Under the pieces are notes generated by a model. That model worked only from the letters and a program-made list of their open reading frames with translations. It did not search any database and was not told the DNA's origin. The translations under genes were made by a program, and so were the position numbers. A DNA stretch of 64,000 nucleotides from the NCBI RefSeq assembly GCF_910594005.1, contig NC_057832.1:106217152-106281151 (forward strand), given 5' to 3'. Below are positions 22,841 to 33,560 of the stretch, one piece after another. Position 1 is the stretch's first letter; each line of letters begins with the position of its first letter. Origin of the DNA: Cervus elaphus. Its lineage: Eukaryota > Chordata > Mammalia > Artiodactyla > Cervidae.

Positions 22841-23591
22841 TTCATCATCAGTAGCGAATGTACTTTGATGATTTTTATAGAAGTGAGTACAAATTTAGGT
22901 TGATTTATACTTATTTTTTATTTATATCTACAGTTAAGTTGATGATCATGAATGAAAACAAGAGGTCTTACTTGGTTGATACAAGAATCAAGCTTTCCAT
23001 GATGACCTTGCTGACATTCTTTTCAAGCTCCTTAGTCCAGCATTATCATCCTTGTCAGCACCTTCATGAAGGGTGATTGGTGACGGCTTTTCCATCTTTG
23101 CATGGGAGTAGCCTCTGGGCTCACATTTCTGATCTTTTACTCACTCTTTCATTAAGTTACTCATTATTTTCTGGTAAATAAGTCTGAACTTTTCACTCAG
23201 AATATAAAATGTCATCTTTTTTTTATACCTTTAGTTATTTTATTCACTTTTTTATATATATTTTAAAAATGAAGAAATCAAAAGGAAATAAGCAGATGAG
23301 ACACTTAGGTAAATAGAAGAGGGTCAGTTTATTGTTAGAAGATTAGACAAAGAGAAGCAGTTACTTAAATGCATAATAAAACATTCTGCTCTTATCTGTC
23401 CCTGCTAAGAATGCTTGCCACTTATACTGGGTTCAGCTTAGGCATACTAGAATGAGTCTTGTGATGATAAAAATAAACACAACCAAAATATATTGCAAAT
23501 AAGGGGAAATTTTGGCACTTTTTACCTTACCCACAGAGCTATAGAGAATATGCTTATTTATATGACCAAAACTTAGCAGTTTACAGTACAT
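22841..23591. other. unassigned AT-rich stretch
   Basis: No gene or recognisable repeat. Confidence 0.4.
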
Positions 23592-23772
23592 GATTTATTT
23601 GTTCAGCAAATACTTTCTGAGTCCCTACTATGTGTGAGGCAATGCCATTATGCTGGATACATAGCTGTGAATAAATTGTGCATACATCCCTTTTCTCATG
23701 GATCTAACACTGTGGTTGGGGGTGGACAGTCAATAAAGCATGAGTTAAATATACAGTATGCTAAATAGTGGT
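23592..23772 (-). repeat. L2 LINE 3' end, antisense
   Basis: 'ttgttcagcaaatactttct' followed by 'gagtccctactatgtgtgag', then 'ctgtgaataaattgtgcata' and 'gggtggacagtcaataaagc', is the antisense L2 3' terminus. Interrupted at 23773 by an apparent solo LTR and resumes at 24175. Confidence 0.75.
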
Positions 23773-24169
23773 TGTTGGAGGAAGTCTTTGAGAGGACTTG
23801 ACCCCTGGTTAACCCATGAGCTGGACTCAGGCAGTCGGAGGCTCCTGAATTCCTCTGCTGTCCTTGGAATTTATACTCTGTCCACCATTCCCACAGTCAG
23901 AGCCACTTTCAAGAACTCAGCCTTGAGAAAGTAGAGTGTGGTTGGGACCATCTGGACTGTATAAGTAACTGAATCCCCTTAAATCCTCCATAAAAACTTC
24001 TTTTAAGATTCTGGCAGTGGATGTGGAGTTTGTCGTCTTGTGATACCCAAGACAAACCTTGTAAGTAAGTTCCTTTGCTGACTAGAACTTCTACCAGTCT
24101 GGACTGCTCTGCCTTTTGCTTTGGTCTCTTTTTGCCCTCCCTGTATGGGGGCTTGTTTGAGAACCAGCA
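23773..24169. mobile_element. probable solo LTR inserted in L2
   Basis: A 397-bp insertion that interrupts otherwise continuous antisense L2. It begins TGTTGGAGG and ends ACCAGCA (TG...CA termini). The 5-bp flanks GTGGT (23768-23772) and GTAAT (24170-24174) each differ by one base from the L2 sequence expected there. It contains a TATA-like 'ctgtataagtaa' and a T/C-rich right part typical of LTRs. A 5-bp duplication fits an ERVL-type or other 5-bp integrator. No internal retroviral genes accompany it. Family not recognised. Confidence 0.5.
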
Positions 24170-24174
24170 GTAAT

Positions 24175-26880
24175 AAGAGCTCTAGAGAAAAATGAAGCAG
24201 GGAAGGGAAATAGGAAGTAGTAAGGAGAAGAAGTGTTGCAGTTTTATAAGGGGGTATCAGCAAAGGTCTCCTGGAGGAGGTGGTATTTGAATAAAGGCCA
24301 AAAGTAGGAGATGCCTATCGATACATGGTTATCTGGGGAAAGTGTAACATTGGGAATAGCTAATCCAAAAGCCTTGTTTGTCTGAAACATTGACAAAACA
24401 AAAAAAGCAAGGATATTAATATGGTTAAAGTAGAGTGAGTGAGAGATTTGGAGAGAAGGAGCTTGTGTAGGCCTGGGGATGGCAAATAAAGAGCCAATAT
24501 TTTAGCTTTGTAGGATGCTTCAGTTCTCCAGAATATATTGTCCTCCTCCCATTCCTTCTGCTCTTCTTTCTCTTCCTCTTCTTACACATTTGCTCCTGCT
24601 TCCCCCGTAAAAATTTAAAAACGATTCTTGGTTTGTGTGCTATAGTGTTCTGGCTAGATTTGACCTGCTGGCAGTAGTTTGATGACCCCTGCTACAGCTT
24701 ACTTTAAGGGTATGGAAATCAACCATGCTTCATGAGGGCCAGTTTCCCTATACTCATGAGAACAGAGTATAGACAAAGACAGAAGCAGAGAGACAGCAAG
24801 TCACATCAGTTACCCAGCCACAGATAATGATGGCATGGACTCGGGTGGCTGCAGTGGATGTGATGAGTTAGAGTCCAGATTTCTTTTGAAAGAATTGCTG
24901 ATAAGATCTAATGATGGATTGGATGTAGAGTTTGAGGGCTGCAGAGAAGACTTGGATGACTATTTTTTTTTTGAGTAATTAGAGGAAGGAGTTACTCTGC
25001 ATTGAAATGTGACATCCTGATGATAAGTGAGAGGGGCAACTGAAAAGTGAACACTGAACTTGGGAAGAAGAGGCCATTGCTATCTTTGAAAGTTTTAGTG
25101 ATGTTTTGGGGAGTTAAACTTGCTTTAATCAGGCTTTTGGGGGAACAAAGAAGACATTAAACTTAAAAAAAATTTTCTACTTTTAAAAATACCATAGGAA
25201 TTAGGTGATAAATGAAAGGGGAGGGGAGTTAAAAAGAAGCCTTTAAAATGGCTTTTTAGGATAGTAGAAATTATAGGAGGTTTGTGTACTTACAGGAGTG
25301 TTGCTCCAGTGAAGGGAAAGTTGATACTACAGGAGAGGAGAAATGCTGGAATGATGTCTTTGAGTAGGAGAGAGAGGATGGGACATAACCAACAGATGGA
25401 ACGGGAGGACTTAGCTAAGACTTTAGACACTTCAACTGTCATAACAGGGAGGACAGGAGGAAGCAGATATGGGTGGGTGGGTAGATGTATGGTGAGAAAT
25501 AGTGGAACTCATTCTTGATTTTTTCTGTTGTATTAGTGAAAGAGAAGGTAGCCCATCAGCTAAACATAAATATTGAGGAGGAGGGGCCATGGGTTTGAAG
25601 CAAATAACTTGTGAAATGGTTGTCCATGAGGAAGTGTTGAAGGGTTGCCAAGAAGGGTCCATTTGAGGTTAGTGAATATGCATTGAATGTAAAACTGGTC
25701 AGCATGCCTGTAATTTTCTCTGAACACTTTCATCTGCAAAATAGCAAAAGCACTGGATTTAACCAAGTTTGTTGAGAAAAGAAAAGGTCAAAATATTGGA
25801 GGTGAATATAAGGAGTGATTATAATTTGGACCATGATATATCATGTGATGAATGAGAGAAATAAAAGACTGAGGGAAAAGGGGCAGTGAAGGGGAGTCAG
25901 GATTGATGGATTATAGGTTTCAAGGGGGTTGAAGAATATTACAAGTTGAGACATTGGATAGAGGGAGCTAGAAAGATGGGAAATGGTGAACGGAGAGTGG
26001 GATGTTTAAAATTAGATTTGAGGGGGTTGTAGTTTTTGGTAAAGACAAAGTCTGGGATATGAAGTTATGGGTGTGGTAGGGTGGGGAATAAACTCAGTTT
26101 AGAGAACTGAAAATTTGAAATAAGCATTTACATGAAAATTTAAACCATGAAGCATTGTCTCAAGTATATTGTTACAGAAAGTGACAATCAGTCAAGAGCT
26201 AAAATCTTTGAGGAATAAGCATAAGTGATACTGGCAATGATTTATAACAAGGAGAGATGTGATAGTATAACTACAGAAGAATCAAAATTTGCTTTGCTTA
26301 TTTTAATGTTTGTTTTAGGGAGAAAAGGAGCAGGACATTCTAGCAAAAGCAAGGGGACTATGATCCTGGTGTTAGGGAGGGAATGAAGACAAAATAGACA
26401 TTAATTGTTAGGGCTGCTGGGTAAGTCAGGTTTCAGTAGAAGAAGTCAAAAAGGGAAATATAAAAAACAGATGGAGAATGTGGTGAACTTTGCTGACAGC
26501 TGACTATGAATTTCCAGAGTTAAGAGTGGATGAGTTTGAGGAGTTATGTAGAAATGAAAAGATAATGAATTTCTAGGGAATTAGAGTTGGAGGTTGAGAG
26601 GTTTAGGTTGGAAGTTGAGGTTGAGGAGTTAACCTGGGAGTTGTTAGCTTCCTTTGTGACAGAGGAAAACAGTTATAAAGAGCACTGTGATCTTAGTGTT
26701 GTTAATCTCAAGGCAATCAGGACTGGGCTGCTGGGAGGGGAGGAGTAGGCATCTTGTCAGGAGCATGCAGAGATTTGGGCTTTGTTTTGCTCCTGCCGGA
26801 GAGAAACGGAGGATGGAAGATGATGGGGGAGTGGTCTTGTACAGATTAATGTGTGTGGGTATTTTAAATGACAATATAAT
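24175..26880 (-). repeat. long L2 LINE relic, antisense
   Basis: About 2.7 kb of purine-rich plus strand reading as the antisense of L2 in order. 'ctcctggaggaggtggtatt' (24270) is near the 3' end, then 'gatggattggatgtagagtt' (24912). 'ggagaggagaaatgctggaa' and 'gatgggacataaccaacaga' (25330-25400) and 'gaagggtccatttgaggtta' (25650) lie toward the 5' end. Strongly diverged with no open frame. The right part (26000-26880) is matched mainly by composition and a few blocks, so its limit is uncertain. Confidence 0.55.
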
Positions 26881-26898
26881 TAATAAGAATTATTGTCA

Positions 26899-26936
26899 TA
26901 GAATTACCTTTTTTTTTTTTTAGAATTACCTTTTTT
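26899..26936. repeat. duplicated 16-mer flanking a T run
   Basis: TAGAATTACCTTTTTT occurs at 26899-26914 and 26921-26936, separated only by further T residues. The second copy is followed by AA, an L1 endonuclease-like TTTT/AA site. It resembles a TSD around an insertion made of tail only. Confidence 0.5.
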
Positions 26937-27004
26937 AAAAAGTTCATTATCATCATCTAGTCTGCAACAATGATATATCAAGTAGTTATCCTCTTTCAGG
27001 TATT

Positions 27005-27068
27005 ATAATTAGAATTTACATAAACTTTATATTGCTGACTTCTCACAAAAGTGTTAGGAAGAAGATAT
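27005..27068 (+). repeat. MIR SINE, sense (left part)
   Basis: 'acataaactttatattgctg' and 'gttaggaagaagatattatg' correspond to the MIR segment just before the core. The MIR continues at 27549 beyond a young L1 insertion. Confidence 0.6.
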
Positions 27069-27078
27069 TATGAACTCC

Positions 27079-27548
27079 TTTTTTTTTTGTGGTGGGTATG
27101 TTTTATTTATTTATTTATTTTTCCTTTATTTATTTATTTATTTTTTCAGTGGGTTTTGTCATACACTGACATGAATCAGCCATAGATTTACACGTATTCC
27201 CCATCCCGATCCCCCCTCCCACCTCCCTCTCCACCCGATTCCTCTGGGTCTTCCCAGTGCACCAGGCCCGAGCACTTGTCTCATGCATCCCACCTGGGCT
27301 GGTGATCTGTTTCACCATAGATAATATACATGCTGTTCTTTCGAAACATCCCACCCTCACCTTCTCCCACAGAGTTCAAAAGTCTGTTCTGTACTTCTGT
27401 GTCTCTTTTTCTGTTTTGCATATAGGGTTATCGTTACCATCTCTCTAAATTCCATATATATGTGTTAGTATGCTGTAATGTTCTTTATCTTTCTGGCTTA
27501 CTTCACTCTGTATAATGGGCTCCAGTTTCATCCATCTCATTAGAACTG
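27079..27548 (-). mobile_element. young ruminant L1, 5'-truncated, antisense, with TSD
   Basis: Antisense L1 3' UTR plus the last codons of ORF2, nearly identical to the copies at 49.5 and 50.8 kb. TSD TATGAACTCC at 27069-27078 and 27549-27558. The right copy continues ATTTT/AA, matching an L1 endonuclease site. The tail is unusual: a T run, then GTGGTGGGTATG, then two (TTTA)n blocks replace the last bases of the normal 3' UTR. Confidence 0.93.
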
Positions 27549-27705
27549 TATGAACTCCATTTTAAAGTTTTTAAATCTCAAACAACTGAGGTCCACAGAG
27601 ATTGAGGAGCCTGTCTGGGTCTCACAGTGAGTGGTAAAGAAATTATACCTAGGCCATGTAATTCCCAAATAACTCTTTCTGATAATATCTGAATCTCCAC
27701 TAAAG
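27549..27705 (+). repeat. MIR SINE, sense (right part)
   Basis: 'ctccattttaaagtttttaa', 'aactgaggtccacagagatt' and 'gtctcacagtgagtggtaaa' are the MIR core in order. Split from the left part by the L1 at 27079. Confidence 0.7.
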
Positions 27706-28959
27706 CACAGACCCATTGTCTCGCTTTCCAATTGTTTCACTTGGATCTTTTCTCTTTGTGACAACAGTTAGAAATCTATACATGGTACATATGTAGGCCT
27801 TTCTATTGATGGATGATTTTCTGAAGATGATATTATTTAGAGAAAACTAAATATTAGCTGAAAAACTCTTATTTTATTAGTGATGTCAAAAGTAATGATT
27901 TCCTCTAGGCTTGGTACAGCCCAACAGAAAAAATTCTGATTTGTAGACTAATTGATTTTTGCCATAATTCAAGCAGGTAGAGATTTCCATGATCTTTGCT
28001 TAAAAGAGAATGTAATTATCCTTGCTTTTATTTATATGTCCTGCTTGCTGTTATCTTCAAGCTACTCCCTTCACTTAAATGCCCTTTTCAGTCATTTATC
28101 TTTGGACTTTTTCTAGTGATTAATGTTGGGCTAATTTAATATGTTAGTTTGAATATGATTAACCATGGAACCAGTGGCCCATTACTGTAGATGTTACAGA
28201 GTGACACCATACAAAGGCATTTCTCATCACGGCTTAATAAATAATAAACCTCCACTAAACCTCTTGGGCAACACTATCTGTTTTTGAAACTGGCTTTATC
28301 ATTTCTCTCTTTTCAAGCTTGAAGTGGCAGAGAACCTGCTCAAACCAAAATGCAAAAAGATTTGCTTTTGAAATTAGAAAAGATTCACATGTTTTACTCA
28401 TTTCAAAATTCTCTGTATTCTATTTGGGTAGACTTACTTTGTTTATCTAGGTTTCTCCTTTCTCCCCTTTCCATATTCTTACATTTGTGAGAAGTCTTCC
28501 ACCTAAAGCACTTCATATAAATTGAATGTATTTCAAAATTACAAAAGGAAAAAATTGTGTTTTGTTGATTATCTTCTCCACTTATCTTACCCAAAAATCT
28601 ACATGATGGAAATAATATTCCAAAACTAATAAAATCATCACCATCAATCCAAACATGACAAACTATGAGCAAACTTTGATCAAAAGCAAAGCATTCAAAT
28701 GACTCTTTTCTGTCAGAGGAATAACTATCTCATTCAAGACTATAGTATTATCTTCCAAAACTATATAATCCATGAGACTATAATACTATCTTTTTTCTTT
28801 GGAAGTGTGGCATTGAGATTTATAATAAGAAATATATATGTATATTATGACTGCATGCTTTCCCTTTCATATATATACATATATATATGTATATATATAT
28901 ATATATAATAGTTTTTGTCATTTCTGGCACAAAGTTCCTAAACCCTTTGGAGTGTTTTG
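27706..28959. other. unassigned stretch with (TA)n
   Basis: No gene or recognisable interspersed repeat. A TA-rich microsatellite lies at 28862-28909. Confidence 0.4.
28862..28909. repeat. (TA)n microsatellite
   Basis: Long alternating TA run with a few CA/GT interruptions. Confidence 0.9.
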
Positions 28960-29396
28960 TGTTAAGAGCTATGAAGGAGTCTTTGGCTATATTAACAAGG
29001 TGACTTTTGGAAAGCCCTTTGAGGCAATATTAGGACTAGATTGGTTGCCAGGGAACCAACCATATGATTAGAGTGTTGGTACTTTTAGAACCCCGCCTGC
29101 CATCACAGGCTCTGGGGAGGAGCGAGGGGTTGAAAGTTAAATTAATTGCTAGAGGTCAATGATTTAATCAACCATGACTATGTAACAAAGCCTTCCCCCT
29201 AAAAATACAATGAACAAAAAGACCCCAGAAGGACAGGATTCATAGAGCTTCCAGGCTGGTGAACAGGTGGAGATTTAGGGATAGTGGGGCACCTGAAGAG
29301 GACATTGAGGATCTAAGCTCTGCCCTTTTCCCTGTACCTTGCTCTATGCGTCCATGCGTCTCTTCTACCTGGCTATTCCTGAATTATACCCTTTCT

Positions 29397-30100
29397 TATT
29401 GGAGTGTAATTGCTTTACATGTTGTGTTAGTTCCTGCTATACAGCGAAGTGAGTCAGCTATATGTATACATATATCCCCTTCCTCTTGGACTTCCCTCCC
29501 ACCCCACCCCTCTCCCCACCCTTCTAGGTCATCACAGAACACCAAGCTGAGCTCCATGTGCATATTGCAGGTTCCCACTAGCTCTTTATTTTACACATGG
29601 TAGTGAATATTTGCCAGACTTTCCTGGTAGCTCAGCTGGTAAAGAATCCTTCTGCAATGCAGGAGACTCCGGTTTGATTCTTGGGTTGGAACGATCCCCT
29701 GGAGAAGGGATAGGCTACCCACACCAGTATTCTTGGGCTTCTCTGGTGGCTCAGAAGGTAAAGAATTCCCCTGCCATGTGGGAGACCTGGGTTAGATCCC
29801 TAGGTTGGAAAGATCCCCTGGAGGAGGGCATGGCGACCCATTCCAGTATTCTTGCCTGGAGAATCCCCATGCACAGAGGTGCCTGGCAGGCTACAGTCCA
29901 TGGGGTCGCAATGAGTCGGACACGACCAAGTGATTAAGCACAGCACAGTGTCAGTCCTACTGTCAATCCTAATCCTAGTTCATTCCACACTCCCCTTCCC
30001 CCCACGTCCACATCTCTGTTCTTTATGTCTGTGTTTCTATTCCTGTCCTGCAAATAGGTTCATCTGTAGTACTTTTTTTAGATTCCAGATATATTGGTGA
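29397..30100 (-). mobile_element. ruminant L1 3' UTR, antisense, split by SINE
   Basis: 'ggagtgtaattgctttacat' and 'cctgctatacagcgaagtga' on the left, and 'tgtttctattcctgtcctgc' with 'aataggttcatctgtagtac' on the right, are the antisense L1 3' UTR. It sits inside the ancient repeat and is itself split by the double-headed Bov-tA at 29615-29950. Older than the copies at 49-53 kb. Confidence 0.8.
29615..29950 (+). mobile_element. double-headed Bov-tA SINE, sense
   Basis: Two tRNA-derived heads in tandem. The first is at about 29617 ('ctggtagctcagctggtaaa', B box 'ggtttgattc') with a partial Bov-A. The second, at about 29735 ('ctggtggctcagaaggtaaa', B box 'ggttagatcc'), continues through a complete Bov-A to 'gagtcggacacgaccaagtg'. 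Longer than the usual 210-bp Bov-tA and consistent with a dimeric Bov-tA variant. Confidence 0.9.
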
Positions 30101-30440
30101 TCAAGTAAGTAAAATGTTTATCTGAGTTCTGTGAGTCACTCTAGCAAGTTAATTGAACTCAAGGAGGGGATTGTTGGAACTTCTGATCTGTAGCCTGTAG
30201 GTGAGAAGCACAGGTGACAACCTGGACTTGCCTCTGGCATCCTAAGTGAGAGGGGGGCGATCTTGTGTGATTGAACCTTTAACCTGTGGAATCTGATGCT
30301 ACCTACCAAGTATATAGTGTCAGAATCAAGTTGAATTCTCAGATACTCTTCTGGTATCTAAGAATTCTTTGTTGGTGCTGTGGAAACCATCCTCCTCACC
30401 CACTCAGTTTTGAAATTGGTGACCAGAACATAAAAAGAGG

Positions 30441-30824
30441 AAACTTTTTCTTACTGGGTCCAATCATGGGAATGATTTGAGGGCTTCATATTAGAGAAAA
30501 TATTAACATCCTATGGAGCAAGAGGGAATTGAAGACATAAAAATACTTAGGGTCTTTCTGAAAACTGTAAAGAATGCTGATAATCAAAGTTTAGCTGGTC
30601 AGCAATAGTATAATTTGCAGGACAGAACAGGACAGCTAAGATTAGTAATTATTTCTGAACATTAGGTTCATATTTACAATAGCATAATTTGTCTTTCTTA
30701 CCCTTTTCCAGAGAGACAGGGAGCATATTTAGTTTAGAGACTATATTTTATTTATCTTTATAAAATGGTGGAGACCCCACCAGATCTCCCAACCATTCTT
30801 TTAATCAGTTGTTCATATATATAT
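30441..30824. other. unassigned stretch
   Basis: No gene or recognisable repeat. Confidence 0.4.
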
Positions 30825-31685
30825 TCTGTCAAGAATAATTGCATGTCTACTGTATATTTCAGGCACTCTGCTATGTCTAGAAATAGAGAAATAGTTCATG
30901 GACCCTATTATCATTCTCTTATTCACTTGTTTACTCATTGATTTGGCAAGTATTGATCAAAAGCTCATTATTTGTCAGGTATTACTTTAGGCATTTAGAA
31001 TACATCAGTGAATAAAATATAAATCGTTGCCCCTGTGAAGCTTATATTCTAGAAGGAGTAACAGAACATAAACAAATAATACAAGAGATATTATATGAAA
31101 AAGTGAAAATACTATGGAGAAAGTATATTAATGTGAAGAGGCCCAAGAGGGCTAGTGTTGGAGTGAGCTGCAGGCTGTAATTTTAATAATGGTAAAATCT
31201 TCTCTTCTGAGAAGATGACGCTTGGGCACAGACCACAGAATGAGTTATTCATGTGGCTCTCTGGGGAAAGGATATTTTAATAAGAGGGACACCCAGTGAA
31301 AAGGCTCTGAGATATTATGATCCAATAAAATAAGGCAGAAGTAAGCAGCAAAGCAGTAGTAGGAGCTGAGGTCAGAGAAAGTTTAGAGAACTTCGTGATG
31401 TACGCCCTTTCTGGATGTGGCTTTCTCTCCGCATGAAATGGGGAGCCATGACAGAGTTTGAGCAGAGAAATATAAGCTGACTGATACTTTAAGAGGATCA
31501 CTCTGGTTGCTGTGTTGAGAGTGGAATACTTGGAATCAAGAGGGACCAGTTAGAAAGTTACCGCAGAAATCCAGACTCATGTTGGTAGCTTGGACTAGAA
31601 AAGTAGAGAAGGGGTAGTAGGAAATGACTAGATTTTGCATATATCTTGAAGGTAGAGCCAAGAGAGTTTCTCGATGAATTGTGTG
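30825..31685 (-). repeat. L2 LINE, antisense (3' part)
   Basis: Two L2-type 3' ends in succession. 'tgcatgtctactgtatattt' (about 30841) is followed by the start of a longer one, with 'gtcaggtattactttaggca' (30976) and 'gaagcttatattctagaagg' (31037). Downstream blocks in order include 'agaggatcactctggttgct' (31492) and 'tatatcttgaaggtagagcc' (31640). Interrupted by BovB at 31686. Confidence 0.65.
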
Positions 31686-32182
31686 TCAGTTCAGTTCAGT
31701 CGCTCAGTCATGTCCGACTCTTTGCGACCCCATGAACCACAGCACGCCAGGCCTTCCTGTCCATCACCAACTCCCAGAGTCCACCCAAACCCATGTTCAT
31801 CGAGTTGGTGATGCCATCCAACCATCTCATCCTCTGTTGTCCCCTTCTCCTCCTGCCCTCAATCTTTCCCAGCATCAGGGTCTTTTCCAGTGAGTCAGCT
31901 CTTAGCATCAGGTGGCCAAAGTATTGGAGTTTCAGCTTCAACATCAGTCCTTCCAATGAACACCCAGGGCTGATCTCCTTTAGGATGGACTGGTTGGATC
32001 TCCTTGCAGTCGAAGGGACTCTCAAGGGTCTTCTCCAACACCACAGTTCAAAAGCATCAATTCTTCTGCACTCAGCTTTCTTTATAGTCCAACTCTCACG
32101 TCCATACATGACCACTGGAAAAGCCATAGCCTTGACTAGATGGACCTTTGTTGGCAAAGTAATGTCTCTGCTTTTTAATAGG
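31686..32182 (-). mobile_element. BovB 3' end, antisense, relatively young
   Basis: Begins with the '(cagtt)n' tail and 'cgctcagtcatgtccgactc'. The minus strand is open for 149 codons (31708-32157) of the BovB C-terminal region, including the FGHLM and RRRGQQRMRWLDGI segments. The opposite strand is also open for 131 codons, which is an accident of BovB composition. 5'-truncated at about 32182, inside an antisense L2. Confidence 0.95.
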
Positions 32183-32304
32183 TTATGATATAAAAAGAAA
32201 TGTCAAGGATGACTCTGAGGTTTCACAGATTTCTTAGATTAATGAACAAGAAAATCAGTAGTTAACATGTAGTGCAAATAATACTACAGGTGTAAGTATG
32301 GCCT

Positions 32305-32511
32305 GGGCTTCCCTGGTAGCTCAGTGGTAAAGAATCTGTCTGCCAATGCAGGAGGCGGGGGTTTGATCCCTGCATCAGGAAGATTCCCTGAGAAGGAAAT
32401 GGCAACCCACTCCAGTATTCTTGCCTGGGAAATCCCATGGACAGAGGAACCTGGCGGGCTACAGTCTATGGAGTCACAAGAGAGTCAGACATGACTTAAC
32501 GACTAAACAAC
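32305..32511 (+). mobile_element. Bov-tA SINE, sense
   Basis: Complete: tRNA head with A box 'tagctcagtggtaaaga' and B box 'ggtttgatccctgc', Bov-A body, and tail 'taacgactaaacaac'. Inside antisense L2. Confidence 0.96.
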
Positions 32512-33155
32512 ATGAGTGTGATCTACTAAGAGCCTTGAATTGGGGTATTGACATATTGAAATTAGACGTGGCACTAAGGAAGACTCTCTAGAAGAGTTAC
32601 TATTTGTACTGACTTTTGGTAAGATAGGCAGGTGTTTATGAGCTGAAGAAAGGAAGGGCAGATAATAATGCAGATTGTAGAGAAAGAAGTGAGTAAAAAG
32701 GCAAGAAGAATCAAGGAATACAGGTGAATGGATGAGAGAGGAGAATAGAAAAATAGACAGCAGAAAATCATGCATAACTTATATCTTAAGTACAATATCT
32801 TAAGCTTTGTCAAGAATTTCGGGGATAGCCTCTGGAGTGTGTTAAGCAGAGGTATGAGATAATTGATAAGAAGTTTTGAAATACTGTGTCAGAGAAGATA
32901 TGAGCGATGAGTTCAGTTACAATTCTAAGTGACAGTGTGGATAGCCAAGTTGAAATGATTAATAGGGCTGACTATATGCATCTAAGCTCTGGAGAAAGGT
33001 CCAGTTGGGGATTTAGGATGGAGAAGCATAAGCATATAAGTGATAGCTTAAGCCACATATTTGGATAATTTCACTTAAAAAAGAAAAAAGAAAAACATAG
33101 TGCTGAGAACAAAGACAAGCAAAGTACCAACATTTAGAGGCAAATAGAATGAAAG

Positions 33156-33380
33156 ATGGCCTTCCCCAGTGGCTCAGTGGTAAAGAATCCGCCTGCAATG
33201 CTGGAGCCGCAGGAGATGCGGGTTCTATCCCTGGGTCAGGAAGATCCCCTGGAAGAGGACACAGCAACCCACTCCATTATTGCTGCTTGGAGAAGCCCAT
33301 GGACAGAGGAGCCTGGAAGGCTACAGCCCATAGGGTCACAAAGAGTCTGAAGGTCACAAACACAACTGAAGCAACTTAGC
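33156..33380 (+). mobile_element. Bov-tA SINE, sense, with TSD
   Basis: tRNA head ('tggctcagtggtaaagaatc', B box 'ggttctatccctggg'), Bov-A body and tail ending near 33380. Exact 10-bp TSD AGAATGAAAG at 33146-33155 and 33381-33390. Confidence 0.97.
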
Positions 33381-33560
33381 AGAATGAAAGGTGTCTGTAA
33401 ACAAAACATGAAATGGGAAGAGAGGAAGGTGTTTCTCAAGAGAGGAGTGTCATAGAAAGGTGAGAATTTTATGAAAGAGAAAGTGATCAACAGTGCCATG
33501 TGCTCTGGACCCTTGGGAGAGGAGGTAAACATATTCCATTGGGTTGCCATTATGACACCC

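Larger units (their letters stand above)
28960..30440 (+). repeat. ancient LTR-like mammalian repeat, split by L1
   Basis: Two halves, 28960-29396 and about 30101-30440, form one element. The left half has 'ggttgccagggaaccaacca', 'gcctgccatcacaggctctg', 'ggtcaatgatttaatcaacc' and 'acctggctattcctgaatta'. The right half has 'gttctgtgagtcactctagc', 'cacaggtgacaacctggact' and 'gtgtcagaatcaagttgaat'. I recognise the layout as one widespread ancient repeat but do not name it. An LTR is likely. The interrupting L1 and SINE are listed separately. Confidence 0.5.
32183..33560 (-). repeat. L2 LINE, antisense (continued, interrupted)
   Basis: After the BovB, 'aatgtcaaggatgactctga' (32201) continues the L2. 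Blocks at about 32560-32900 ('tgtgttaagcagaggtatga') resemble a second L2 copy's 3' half. 'ggctgactatatgcatctaa' (32966) and 'agaaagtgatcaacagtgcc' (33477) again fit the first. Two Bov-tA SINEs (32305 and 33156) interrupt it. Confidence 0.5.
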
